Below, one piece after another: positions 47,009 to 55,617 of a stretch of DNA of 64,000 nt. The position numbers were made by a program, and so were the translations under genes. Where the stretch lies: assembly GCA_964427875.1 (NCBI GenBank), contig CAYRVX010000006.1, forward strand, positions 50,118 to 114,117, given 5' to 3'. The notes beneath the pieces are model-generated. The model ran no database searches and was not told where the DNA came from. It saw only the letters and a program-made list of their open reading frames with translations. This DNA comes from CAYRVX01 sp964427875. Its GTDB lineage: Bacteria > Planctomycetota > Phycisphaerae > SM23-33. Numbering within the stretch: position 1 is the stretch's first letter; every line of letters starts with the position of its first letter.

Positions 47009-47880
47009 GGGGCGCGGCCTCCTTCCTCGAGCACCTTGCAGCTCACTCGCCCCAGCGCCCCGCAGTCGCCGACGTACGTGCCGGCCGCCTGCGGCCTCGC
47101 GGGCGAATAGGCGCCGGCCGCCGCGCCGGCCAACACGACGTCGCCGGCCCTGAGTGCATGGCCGCGGCCCAGCAGCGAATTGGCCAGCCACAGCAGCGAT
47201 CTCCACGGGCTGCCCATCACGTTGGCCGACTCGCCCCGGTAGACCTCCCTGCCGTCGTGCCTCACCGCCAGCGTGAGCCTGTCCACGTCCACCTTGGCGG
47301 GGTCCATCGCCGGGCCCAGCACGAAGCGGCTCGCCGCGGCGCCGTCGGCGATGACGTCGGCGGCCTTCGGCCTGGCGATGCTGAAGTCGAACCGCCGGGT
47401 CGGGATGTCGAAGCCGGCGTGGACGCTCCTGACCAGCGGCTTGAGCCGCTCGACGTCCCGGACGGGCCTGTCGATCGGCTTGTCCATGACGAACGCGACC
47501 TCCACCTCGATGTGAAAGGTGATGCAGCTCGCCGGGTCGATCGTCCCGGCGTCGGAGACAGCCTGGCTCTTGAACAGCCGCCCGTAGACGGGCTCGTCGA
47601 CGCCCCAGGCGGCCCGCGAGGCCCTGCCGGCGAAGGCGATCTTGTAGCCGACCACCTCGTCTCCGGCCTCGACGATCATCCGCGTCAGCCCGTCCTGTAC
47701 GCGATAGGCCTCATCGACGGAGAACGGGCAGTACATGTGAGTCAGCGGCGGGATGGGCTGCCTCGTGATCCGCACGCTGACGAGGTGGGCCACCATCGCC
47801 TCGCGCTCGGCCGGGCAGCAGCACCCGGCTGACAGCCAGGTCAAGACGCTCGCGACCAGAAGAACCCGCCGGCGTCTCAC
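47005..47880 (-). CDS. Hydratase/decarboxylase-like (MhpD/FAH fold) putative lipoprotein
   Basis: The 291-residue product has a lipoprotein leader 'RRRVLLVASVLTWLSAGCC' followed by a 2-keto-4-pentenoate hydratase-type domain. That domain contains 'AYRVQDGLTRMIVEAGDEVVG' split by a turn, 'EPVYGRLFKSQAV', the metal-binding 'FHIEVEVAFVMDKPI', 'ADVIADGAAASRFVLGP', 'GSPWRSLLWLANSLLGRG' and 'AGDVVLAGAAAGAYSP'. Family enzymes are normally cytoplasmic and act on keto acids, so a secreted, lipid-anchored form is unusual. Either the enzyme works outside the cytoplasm or the family has been reused. It is coupled to the TIM-barrel gene by ATGA. Confidence 0.75.
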   Translation of the reverse strand: MRRRRVLLVASVLTWLSAGCCCPAEREAMVAHLVSVRITRQPIPPLTHMYCPFSVDEAYRVQDGLTRMIVEAGDEVVGYKIAFAGRASRAAWGVDEPVYGRLFKSQAVSDAGTIDPASCITFHIEVEVAFVMDKPIDRPVRDVERLKPLVRSVHAGFDIPTRRFDFSIARPKAADVIADGAAASRFVLGPAMDPAKVDVDRLTLAVRHDGREVYRGESANVMGSPWRSLLWLANSLLGRGHALRAGDVVLAGAAAGAYSPARPQAAGTYVGDCGALGRVSCKVLEEGGRAP

Positions 47881-47989
47881 GGTGGATGTCCTTTCCTCTT
47901 GGGGGCCGCAGCCCGGGGCTGACAGTGTATTCTCCCTGCGCGACGGACGGCAAGGATGGCTGTCACGTGAACTGTCGTGCCGGCGGCGA

Positions 47990-50245
47990 CTACCGCCCGC
48001 CGGAGGACCTGACCTTGCGTATCAGAACGACCCAGTCCTCATCGGGCTTGTCGGGGGCCCGGCCCAGGTCCGGCGTGCCCCCTCCGTTGACGCGCCGTAC
48101 CGAGCCATCCCGCAACCGGCTGCCGTTGCGAGGGTCATACCATCTCACGTCGAAGGCCCCGGTCACGCCGCTGAGGTCCAGGCTCGTCGTCCCGCCGTTC
48201 TTGAGGTAGACGACGTACACCTGGCCCGGCTTGCAGAAGCAGTAGTCGTTCGACGCGGCGCTGATGGTGTCGTCGTTGGCCATCTCCCAGAAGGGGACGT
48301 CGTTGTCGCGGAAGAACGACAGCGCGTGACGGCAGTAGTCCCAGAACCTGTCGCGGCTGCGGAAGTCTTCGCACGTCAAGTCCGAGTGCCCGTGCGCATA
48401 TCCGAAGTAGAACTCCAGTCCGGCCCCGCCGGCCATGAGGTTACCCCAGAGGGCGTTCTTGCGTCCGTCGGTGTGGCTCTGTCCGGCGTCGTTGTCCGGC
48501 CGCAACGCGTGCTGGGCGTCGCCCGGCTCGTCGCAGGCCACCACCCACGGTTTGCCCGCGGCCGCCGAGCGGTCGATGTAGTCCCTGGTCCGGCTGTGGA
48601 CCCGGCTGAAGTCGCTCCGATTCGTCTGGAGGGAGAAGCCGGTCAGTTTCGAGGCGCTGCCGAGCAGGTCGTAATGGTTCGCGCCGTTGTGGATCACGAT
48701 GTGGTTCCGGTAGGGATCGTGGTCCCAGAAGTACCGGGCCCAGGCCTGCTTCTGAGTTGTGGTCGCGTTGTTGATCTCCTCGCCCAGGTTCCAGTTGAGC
48801 GCAAGGTGGTGCCCGAAGCGTGCAATCAGCTCACGGTAGTAGAGCTTGCGCTCGTTTCCGAGGTCGCCGTTGTCCAGCAGCAGTTCGTTCTCGGTCTCCA
48901 GCGTCTTGAAGTGCAGGTACATGCCGAGGTGGTCGGCGTGCTCGAAGACGATCTCCCACTGGGCGAGCTTGGAGCAGTCGAAGCGCGTGTAAGGCGGGCG
49001 GTCCGTGAGATAGGGAAAGACGTTCCTGTCGTCGCCGCGGATGTTCATCGGGAGGAAGGAGAAGGCGTTCATGTGCTCCTCGCGGGCGAGGTAGTTGAGG
49101 GCGCCGATGACGCCCTTGCCCTTCCCGCCCCGCCAGGTCGGATCGCCGGGCCTCCAGTCCTTCACGTGGGCGGCCCACGACTTCCGCCGGCCGCCGTAGT
49201 CGGGCGTGTTGTCGAAGTCCTCGTACGCCAGGAAGTTCTCCGGCGCGTCCGCGCCGCACTTGAGGAAGTACTCCCCCGTCTCGGCAAAGCGGAGATGATG
49301 CTTGCCCACGTACCTCAGCCGCCCCTTGGCGCGGTGGTCACGTCCCTTCTTGTCGGTGGGGGAAATCTTGAGCGTTCCGGTCGCCCCGTCCAGGGGGCCG
49401 GCCCCGGCGCCCGCATCGGGATCGTCGCTCACGGCCACGTTGCTCCCCTTGCGGAAGGACGCCGCCCATGTCCACGTGCCGGTCCTGTCGGGGCAGAAGT
49501 GGGCCATCCACACGTTCCCCGCGGCGGCGCCGCTCTCAGCGGCGTTCCCGTCGGCGGCGTAGTAGCCGGGCACCGCGTACGTGCTGTCACCGCCTCGGAA
49601 CGTGACGCTCAGGCGATAGTCGGTGAACGGGTTGGGCTTTGCCGTCTCGCTGGCGGCGGGGCCGGCGAACGCGATCGTGACCTTGTGCCACTTCCTCATC
49701 TCGCCGCTGACCTTGACCGGGCCCGGCTTCATGGTGACGGCGGGCTGCACCGGGCGCACGGGCGGGACGATGCTCTTGCCTGCCTTACGGCCCCGCTTCC
49801 GCGCCGCGGTCGCTTTGGCCCGGCCGACGATGGTGAAGGTGATGCTCACGCCCGTGCCCACGGCGCCCTGTCCGCCCGCCCGCCCGTAGGGCGTGGCCGT
49901 GAGAGTGTGGCGGCCGGCCCTGAACTTCCAGGCGGAGTAGTCGCCCCGGCTGTCGCCTGCCAGTGAGTACGGCGCGACGTTCTCGGTCTTGATGTCCTCC
50001 CCGTCGAGGACGAACCGAACGCTGCCGACCTCGCCGGACACGTCGGCCCGGATGTTGAGGCGTTCGCCGTCGCTCTTCGTGCTCACGGTCGCGCCGTCCT
50101 TGAGCGCTCTAATGTCGCGGTCCGTCTCGGCGTTGACCAGCGTGAGCTGCGTTACTTCCCCTGGGGCCCCGGCGGCCGCCGCGACCCAACTCAGTAACAC
50201 GCCAACCCCCGCCGCCCTAGCGTATCCCGTCGATCTGCCTGCCAT
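47990..50245 (-). CDS. Secreted DUF5060-type glycoside hydrolase-like protein
   Basis: The start at 50245 gives 751 residues with a signal peptide 'AAGVGVLLSWVAAAAGAPGE'. A cadherin-like or Ig-like part covers about 30-140. DUF5060 follows ('WHKVTIAFAGPAASET', 'NPFTDYRLSVTF', 'CPDRTGTWTWAASF'). A large TIM-barrel-like catalytic region then runs from about 310 to 640 ('HLRFAETGEYFLKCGADAPE', 'HLALNWNLGEEINN', 'PWVVACDEPGDAQH'). The collagen-binding-like C-terminus ends 'GQVYVVYLKNGGTTSLDLSG' and 'VRWYDPRNGS'. The acidic 'NLGEE' and 'ACDEPG' are the likely catalytic positions. The natural polysaccharide is unknown. It has its own transcription unit. Confidence 0.8.
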   Translation of the reverse strand: MAGRSTGYARAAGVGVLLSWVAAAAGAPGEVTQLTLVNAETDRDIRALKDGATVSTKSDGERLNIRADVSGEVGSVRFVLDGEDIKTENVAPYSLAGDSRGDYSAWKFRAGRHTLTATPYGRAGGQGAVGTGVSITFTIVGRAKATAARKRGRKAGKSIVPPVRPVQPAVTMKPGPVKVSGEMRKWHKVTIAFAGPAASETAKPNPFTDYRLSVTFRGGDSTYAVPGYYAADGNAAESGAAAGNVWMAHFCPDRTGTWTWAASFRKGSNVAVSDDPDAGAGAGPLDGATGTLKISPTDKKGRDHRAKGRLRYVGKHHLRFAETGEYFLKCGADAPENFLAYEDFDNTPDYGGRRKSWAAHVKDWRPGDPTWRGGKGKGVIGALNYLAREEHMNAFSFLPMNIRGDDRNVFPYLTDRPPYTRFDCSKLAQWEIVFEHADHLGMYLHFKTLETENELLLDNGDLGNERKLYYRELIARFGHHLALNWNLGEEINNATTTQKQAWARYFWDHDPYRNHIVIHNGANHYDLLGSASKLTGFSLQTNRSDFSRVHSRTRDYIDRSAAAGKPWVVACDEPGDAQHALRPDNDAGQSHTDGRKNALWGNLMAGGAGLEFYFGYAHGHSDLTCEDFRSRDRFWDYCRHALSFFRDNDVPFWEMANDDTISAASNDYCFCKPGQVYVVYLKNGGTTSLDLSGVTGAFDVRWYDPRNGSRLRDGSVRRVNGGGTPDLGRAPDKPDEDWVVLIRKVRSSGGR

Positions 50246-50483
50246 GGTTTCACCGTCCGCCTGACTGACCCGCCGCCATTGCACCGGCCGCGCGCCCAAT
50301 CGAGGAGTCCCTGCATGAAGTCCCGCGCCACGACCGTCGCGGCACACCAAGACGCATTCTCGCCCGCCCGGCGCGGCGCATCAAGCGCTGGCGCCCACGT
50401 ACCCCGCGACCCCAACGAGCCGTTTCATTCCAGGGACACCCATGAGAGCAGATAGCCGACCCAAGTGCGGGGCAGGCGCCGGA

Positions 50484-52082
50484 TCACTCGCCGCGTACGG
50501 ACCAGTCCGGGTCGGTGCGGAACGGCACGGCGGGCAGGCCTTCCTTGTTGTAGAAGTTGCAGTGATCGGTGTTGGTGGTGAAGGCGTACCGCGCGGCGAC
50601 GGGCTTGCTGACCTTGTCGCTGGAGACGACGATCGCCTTGCCGTCGATCCTCGCGTCGGCCCAGTACCACTTGCCGTCGGCGCCCTTGATCGAGAAGCCC
50701 TTCAGCGTGCCCCCGGCGACTTCCTGCGCGGGGGCCAGCCCCTCCTTCTTTCCCACCATCAGCCCACTGCCGGCGTGGTCGAAAGAGAGGACCATCCTGC
50801 CGCCGTCGACCTTGGAGCCGCTGTAGATCGGGCCGCTGTGGACGAGGTCCTTCCTGCCGTAGTCCTTGGCCAGCGCCCAAAGGGCCAGGCGATCGCCGAC
50901 ATCCTGCTTGTTCTTCGGGTGGATGTTCCGCCCGTCGCCTATATCGGTCAGCACGGCCATGCCGGTGTTGGGGATGGACAGGCAGGCGGCCTGGGCCTCG
51001 CGGACGCGCGCCCAGCCGTCGCCGCCCTCGGGCTTGCTGTTGGGCTGCATGAAACTGGCGAGCTGGGCGAAGTAGAACGGAAAGTCGCCTTGACCCCAGA
51101 GCTTCCGCCAGCCGCCGATCAGGGCCCTCTTCTTCTCGTAGTAGCTCTTGCCTTCGCCGCCGTTGGACTCGCCCTGGTACCACAGCGCACCGCGCATGGC
51201 GAACGGAATGAGCCCGTGGATCATGCCGTTGTAGAGCCCCGTCGGCGAGCCGGAGGAGTTCAGCGAGTGCTTGGGCATGCTCGGGGCCGGCGGGATCTCG
51301 CCGTTGTCGGCCAGGGCTTGTTTGGCCTTCGGCAGCCAGGCCTCCACGCGAGAGATCGCCTCGCCGACACCCTTGCGGTACCGCGCGGGGGCCTGATCGA
51401 TCTGCTTGACGAACGACTGGAGCGACCCGACGGCCTGAAAGCCGCAGGGCGGCGTCCACGGCTCGATGCGCGTGCCGCCCCAGGAGGAGTGGATCAGCCC
51501 GACGGGCACGCCAAGCTCCTTGTGGATTCGCCGGCCGAAGAAGTACGCCACGGCCGAGAAGCCCCGCACGCTGGATGGGCTGCAGACCTGCCATCGCCCG
51601 GAGACATCGTCGCGCGGCTGGCCGGCGGGCTTCTTGGCGACGGTGAACATGCGGACGGCGGGGTACTTCGCCTCCTTGCAGAACTTCCCGGACTCCAGGC
51701 AGCCGCCGACGCTCATCTCCATGTTGGACTGCCCCGACCCGAGCCAGACCTCGCCCACCAGAATGCTCTTGAGCTTCCGGGTCTTGCCGCTTCCGTCGGC
51801 GATGGTCATCTCGGCGGGCGTGTCGCTGGCCTCCATCGCGTCGAGCTTTGTCATCCACTTGCCGTCCGCGCCGGCCGTGGCGACCTTCTCCTGCCCCGCA
51901 AACTTCACGGTGACCTTCTCGCCCGCTTCCGCCCAGCCCCAGACGGGCACGGACACCCCGCGCTGAAGGACCATGTTGTCGCTGAACACACTGGGCAGCC
52001 TCGTCGCCGCCGGCGCCGCCGAGACGGCGACGGCCGTCAACGCCGCCGCGACCACGAACAACCTCGCCTTACTTGTTCTCAT
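50484..52082 (-). CDS. Sialate O-acetylesterase-like exported esterase (second)
   Basis: The start at 52082 follows GGAAAGACG and gives 532 residues with a signal peptide 'RLFVVAAALTAVAVSAAPAA'. It is a paralogue of the gene at 30747, with the same order of motifs: 'LPSVFSDNMVLQRGVSVPVW', 'VWLGSGQSNMEMSVGG', 'LIHSSWGGTRIEPW', 'MRGALWYQGESNGG' and 'DIGDGRNIHPKNKQDVGDRL'. It lacks the 'PSTGSGQAS' loop. The enzyme is expected to deacetylate acetylated sugars outside the cytoplasm. The RAYT transposase gene lies upstream in the same direction but is unlikely to be co-regulated. Confidence 0.88.
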   Translation of the reverse strand: MRTSKARLFVVAAALTAVAVSAAPAATRLPSVFSDNMVLQRGVSVPVWGWAEAGEKVTVKFAGQEKVATAGADGKWMTKLDAMEASDTPAEMTIADGSGKTRKLKSILVGEVWLGSGQSNMEMSVGGCLESGKFCKEAKYPAVRMFTVAKKPAGQPRDDVSGRWQVCSPSSVRGFSAVAYFFGRRIHKELGVPVGLIHSSWGGTRIEPWTPPCGFQAVGSLQSFVKQIDQAPARYRKGVGEAISRVEAWLPKAKQALADNGEIPPAPSMPKHSLNSSGSPTGLYNGMIHGLIPFAMRGALWYQGESNGGEGKSYYEKKRALIGGWRKLWGQGDFPFYFAQLASFMQPNSKPEGGDGWARVREAQAACLSIPNTGMAVLTDIGDGRNIHPKNKQDVGDRLALWALAKDYGRKDLVHSGPIYSGSKVDGGRMVLSFDHAGSGLMVGKKEGLAPAQEVAGGTLKGFSIKGADGKWYWADARIDGKAIVVSSDKVSKPVAARYAFTTNTDHCNFYNKEGLPAVPFRTDPDWSVRGE

Positions 52083-52198
52083 CCGTTCGTCTTTCCTATG
52101 CAAGTTGCCCACGACTGCTCCCGGCCGCACACGGCCGGGGAACGCCCATTGTGCCCTCAGCCGCCGGCGCATGCAACCCCCCGCTATTTCGCTATTTC

Positions 52199-52211
52199 GG
52201 GGACAGATACC
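52199..52211 (+). repeat. Left inverted repeat of the RAYT unit
   Basis: GGGGACAGATACC lies six bases beyond the RAYT stop codon. It is repeated in inverted form at 52943-52955. The flanking CTATTTC on its left matches CTATTTT beside the other copy, extending the similarity to about 21 bases. Confidence 0.75.
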
Positions 52212-52216
52212 ATAAC

Positions 52217-52897
52217 TCACCTCTTCGCTCTTTTCCTTTGCTCCTTCTTCGGCTTCGGGCCGCGCTTGCGGGGGCGGAGGACGCGGCCGAGTAGCGATTC
52301 GAGGTGCTCAACGAATCCGGTCGAGCCGCACGGACGCCCCGTGCGCGTCTGCCGGCGGATCGCCTCGACGGCCGCCTCGTCCTCGTTCCGCAGGTACGCC
52401 GACCAGTCCGGCACCGGCCAGGGCATCTCGACCTGCGACAGCAGCGCGTCGCGGCGAAGCCCGCAGTGCGCCGCCGCGCTGGACCACGGCCAGTCCTCCG
52501 CACGTGCCACCAGGCCCGCTCGCAGCGGGTTGCGCTCGACGTATCGCACGGCCGACCACAGGTGGGCATCGTCCAGGATGCACGAAAAGAAGCGGCCCTG
52601 CCACAGGTGGCCCGTCTCGTGCGTCTTGTCGTTGAACCACGATGCGTACGCCTGGTGGGTGTCGCGGAACGTTCGGCCGAGCGACTCGGCCTCATCGGGC
52701 ACGGCCACGAAGTGCACGTGGTTGCCCATCAGGCAGTACGCCCAGATTCGCAGCCCGTACCGCCCGGCGTACCTGCCCAGCAGGAACAGGTACCGCCGGC
52801 GATCCTCATCGGCGAGAAAGACATCCGCCCGCCGGTTGCCGCGCTGCGTGACATGGTGCGGACAGCCCGGCACGACCACCCGTGCGATGCGAGGCAT
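52217..52897 (-). CDS. REP-associated tyrosine transposase (RAYT, Y1/HUH family)
   Basis: The 226-residue product has the single-strand HUH transposase layout: 'MPRIARVVVPGCPHHVTQRG' at the start, the histidine pair in 'MGNHVHFVAVP' near residue 60, 'GHLWQGRFFSCILDDAHLW' and 'AVRYVERNPLRAGLV'. The tyrosine nucleophile is expected in the segment after 'GRFF'. The C-terminus is Lys/Arg-rich. RAYTs are single-copy, domesticated relatives of IS200 transposases that act on palindromic repeats. Here the gene sits between two inverted copies of GGGGACAGATACC, consistent with a recent insertion. No fusion or truncation is seen. Confidence 0.88.
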   Translation of the reverse strand: MPRIARVVVPGCPHHVTQRGNRRADVFLADEDRRRYLFLLGRYAGRYGLRIWAYCLMGNHVHFVAVPDEAESLGRTFRDTHQAYASWFNDKTHETGHLWQGRFFSCILDDAHLWSAVRYVERNPLRAGLVARAEDWPWSSAAAHCGLRRDALLSQVEMPWPVPDWSAYLRNEDEAAVEAIRRQTRTGRPCGSTGFVEHLESLLGRVLRPRKRGPKPKKEQRKRAKR

Positions 52898-52942
52898 GTC
52901 GCGAGCCTACGCCGTGCCGGCGTCCGGTGCAAGGGCTATTTT

Positions 52943-52955
52943 GGTATCTGTCCCC
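52943..52955 (-). repeat. Right inverted repeat of the RAYT unit
   Basis: GGTATCTGTCCCC on the plus strand is the reverse complement of the copy at 52199-52211. Each side is embedded in its own local palindrome: here CTATTTTGG pairs with CCAAAATAG around the repeat core. Confidence 0.75.
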
Positions 52956-53007
52956 AAAATAGGCTCGTAAGATCGCCGGGCCGGTACACCGGAACCGGGA
53001 GGTTCTA

Positions 53008-53930
53008 GGCTCTGTCTGAAAAGTCGATATTTAGCCGATATGTCGAATGGTAGCGACCCGTGTTGACAGATGAAAGGAGTCATCATGATTCGACATCGGC
53101 TGACGGACGAACAATGGGAACTGATCGCGGACCTGTTTGCCCCACCCAAGCGGATGGGGCGACCGCCACGGGATCGACGAAAGATCATGGATGGCATTTT
53201 GTGGATTCTGCGAACCGGTTCTCCCTGGCGAGACTTGCCGGAGGTTTTGGGCCCATGGCAGACGGCGTGGGACTTGTTCAATCGCTGGAATCGGGACGGA
53301 ACGCTGGAGAGGATCCTCGAACGTCTGCGCCTGAAACAGCAACTCGATCCAGAGCTGTGGTGTATTGACGGAACGATTGTCCGCGCGGCGCGATGTGCGT
53401 CGGGCGGCGGGAAAAAAACGATCCGAACGAACCGGGCGACCATGCGCTCGGGCGTTCGCGCGGCGGTATAAGCACTAAAATTCACATTTTGTGCGATGCG
53501 CAAGGCCATCCGTTAGACGTGGTGGTGACGGCTGGGCAGGTCCATGAATCCACCGCCTTGGACACGTTGCTGGTCCAGGCGGACCGGGACTTGCTCGACG
53601 TCCAGGGCGATCCGGTTCCCTGGCCGGTCGCGTTGGCCGGCGACAAGGGCTATCGCGCCGATTGGATTGATGACTATCTGTTGGACTTGGAGATTCGTCC
53701 GGTGATTCCCTCGAAGGAGAACGAGGATCGGGAGGGACGGCCGGTGGCGTTCGACCGAGAGCAATATCGTCGCCGAAACATTGTGGAACGATTGATCGGC
53801 TGGCTGAAGGAAAGCCGGCGCGTGTTCTCTCGCTTTGAGAAAACCGCCCTGAACTTCGTCGGGATGATAAAAATGGCGTTCATCGACCGATACCTGAGAC
53901 TGGCAACAAAATGACTTTTCAGACAGAGCC
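53008..53930 (+). mobile_element. IS5-family insertion sequence (IS427-like), intact
   Basis: Perfect 18-base terminal inverted repeats GGCTCTGTCTGAAAAGTC (53008-53025) and its complement (53913-53930) bound the element. It is flanked by CTAG on both outer sides, in line with a TA or CTAG target. It is 923 bases long with one transposase split over two frames. It inserted at the stop codon of the neighbouring lipoprotein gene without destroying it. No second copy is in the window. Confidence 0.9.
53085..53914 (+). CDS. IS5-family transposase, two frames joined by a putative -1 frameshift
   Basis: The start at 53085 has AAGGAG six bases upstream. The first frame (to 53471) encodes the helical N-terminal part 'HRLTDEQWELIADLFAPP' and the first catalytic aspartate in 'LWCIDGTIVRAA'. 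A run of seven A at 53412-53418 lies where the second frame, one base back, becomes coding. That frame gives 'RSRGGISTKIHILCDAQGHP', the second aspartate in 'ALAGDKGYRADW' and the glutamate in 'RRNIVERLIGWLKESRRVF', ending at 53914. This is the usual arrangement for IS427-group elements with programmed frameshifting, so it is probably functional. It reads as two overlapping genes if frameshifting is ignored. Confidence 0.85.
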
Positions 53931-54475
53931 TAGTCCTCCACATGAGCTTTGGTTCGAACACCATCGACTGTGATGTAGACGTCTGGTGGAGGCGTGACGG
54001 AAACATGCACGGTCTGCTTGCGCTCTTCGCCTTGGTAAACGTCCCAACTGAAATGCCAATCCCGCTTTGCGGCGTTCATGTTCATCACCATCAGCACCAT
54101 GCGGAACGTTCCTTTGGCCCAGTCGGGCGGAAACACTACCGCCTCGCTTTCCTCCGGAGCAGTAAAGTTCCGTACCGACAGCCCACGGCGGGCATAGCCC
54201 GGGTAGCTCTTGGGGATCATGTCGACGATTATCTGTCCCTCGATATGCGGGATGTAACTGCCTACTTCTACGCCATGCAACTGCCCACCGCTTACAAACG
54301 GGCTGTAAGCCTCAATAACTGGCGGCTGCCAGCATCCACCAACCACCATGGCAATTCCGAGCATGCACACCATCAGAGGACCGGCTCTCTTCAGTGCGAT
54401 GGCCAAGGCAAAACCAGCATCACAATGCCACTGAGACCAAAGTTCGTGCCCATTCGGCTCCATCATTGCGGACAT
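53930..54475 (-). CDS. Putative lipoprotein of unknown function
   Basis: I do not recognise this protein of up to 181 residues. A lipoprotein leader 'PLMVCMLGIAMVVGGC' suggests the true start may be the ATG at 54373, which would give about 147 residues. The mature part is beta-rich with 'GQIIVDMIPKSYPGYARRG', 'SEAVVFPPDWAKGTFRMVLM' and 'VYITVDGVRTKAHVED'. The stop codon TAG lies exactly at the border of the IS5 element and is preserved in the restored target site, so the gene was not truncated. The sequence looks less GC-rich than its neighbours, which suggests transfer. Confidence 0.5.
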   Translation of the reverse strand: MSAMMEPNGHELWSQWHCDAGFALAIALKRAGPLMVCMLGIAMVVGGCWQPPVIEAYSPFVSGGQLHGVEVGSYIPHIEGQIIVDMIPKSYPGYARRGLSVRNFTAPEESEAVVFPPDWAKGTFRMVLMVMNMNAAKRDWHFSWDVYQGEERKQTVHVSVTPPPDVYITVDGVRTKAHVED

Positions 54476-54493
54476 CCTTGCGGTCAGGGGGAT

Positions 54494-54522
54494 GGGGTCA
54501 GGTCTTGATTAGTGATTAGTGG
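54494..54522 (+). repeat. GGGGTCAGGTCTTGATT-type repeat
   Basis: GGGGTCAGGTCTTGATT is followed by AGTGATTAGTGG, so GATTAGT occurs twice in tandem at 54507-54520. It resembles repeat ends often found near RAYT-type genes and sits 1.6 kb from the RAYT here, between two genes. Confidence 0.4.
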
Positions 54523-54530
54523 GCGCCGGC

Positions 54531-55508
54531 TCATGGTGTCGTTGGGTCGCACGATCGACCCGTCTTCATCGTCCGGTTGGTCTCGCGGCCGAAGCCGAGC
54601 AGCCTCAGGCGGTCGCAGTACGCTTCCATGATCCCGAATGAGTTGAAGTGCGTCTCCACGATGCCCTTCATGGTCAGGTAGTGGACGCCCTTTCTCGATG
54701 CGTAGCTGCCGGCGTGGCGGTGGCCGGCGAGCCAGGCGACGACGTTGGGATGCTTGTCGATGATCTCCAGCACCTGCACGTCATTGTAGAGGTTGTGGTT
54801 GTTGTCGGGGAAGACGGGCATGTGGCAGAAGAGGATGACCCGCTGTTTGGCCTTGGCGGCCGCAGCCAGCTTCCGCGCGAGCCAGGCGATCTGCTCGTCG
54901 CCGAGGCCGCCGTTGTAGTACGCCAGGTTGCGCCGCCTGCGTTTCCTCAGCTCGTCCATCATGGCCTTGGCCTGCTTGTGCTTCCCGGTGCCGGGCGCGT
55001 TGGCGTAGAGGCTGACGTCGGTGCCGTTGAGCACGACGAACCGCCAGCGGCCGACCGTGAAGTCATAGTGGCCCTTCTTCGTTCCGAGCTTGTCCAGGTG
55101 CAGCGCGCCGAGGACCTTCGGCTTGGCGGCCTCGCTCACGGAGAAATCGTGATTCCCCAGCACGTGGTAGTGCGGCATGGTGAGCTTCTCGTAGATGGGG
55201 CGGACCACGTTGAAGCTGGCGAAGTCGCGGTCGATGAAGTCGCCGAGATGGATCGTGAAATCGAGCTTGTGGGTGTTCAGCTCCTTCACGCAGTCGGCGA
55301 GCTTTCCGGCCGAGGCGCGGTACTGCCGGTTCACCCACGGTCTGGCGTCGGCGTACTGCACGTCGGCGAGGACGCCGAAGGAAAGCTCGGGCTTCCCGCC
55401 GGCCTCCTCGGCGGCAAAGGCGCGCCCGTCGAGGCCGAGGCAGATCGCCCCGCCCGCGAGGCCGCCGAACAGCTCGCGTCGCGACAGCCCGACTCGACCG
55501 CGCCTCAT
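54531..55508 (-). CDS. Exported metallophosphoesterase (ADP-ribose/CDP-alcohol diphosphatase-like)
   Basis: The start at 55508 gives 325 residues with a Tat-type leader 'LSRRELFGGLAGGAICLG'. Calcineurin-like motifs are all present: 'FGVLADVQYAD', 'TIHLGDFIDRDFASF', 'YHVLGNHDFS', 'ILFCHMPVFPDNNHN' and 'WLAGHRHAGSYAS'. The sequence resembles the manganese-dependent ADP-ribose/CDP-alcohol diphosphatase group more than cyclic nucleotide enzymes. It would cleave phosphodiester or diphosphate bonds in the periplasm. It lies 109 bases from the giant protein gene in the same direction, with no obvious operon link. Confidence 0.85.
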   Translation of the reverse strand: MRRGRVGLSRRELFGGLAGGAICLGLDGRAFAAEEAGGKPELSFGVLADVQYADARPWVNRQYRASAGKLADCVKELNTHKLDFTIHLGDFIDRDFASFNVVRPIYEKLTMPHYHVLGNHDFSVSEAAKPKVLGALHLDKLGTKKGHYDFTVGRWRFVVLNGTDVSLYANAPGTGKHKQAKAMMDELRKRRRRNLAYYNGGLGDEQIAWLARKLAAAAKAKQRVILFCHMPVFPDNNHNLYNDVQVLEIIDKHPNVVAWLAGHRHAGSYASRKGVHYLTMKGIVETHFNSFGIMEAYCDRLRLLGFGRETNRTMKTGRSCDPTTP

Positions 55509-55617
55509 ATGCCCTCCCTGCGTGCTCTGGGACCTTGAGGACATTCACCCATGTTAGGTCCCGGCGTTCTCTTCGGCAAGCGATTCGCGCGAGGCGGCGG
55601 GCCTCCTCGCCGGTCGC

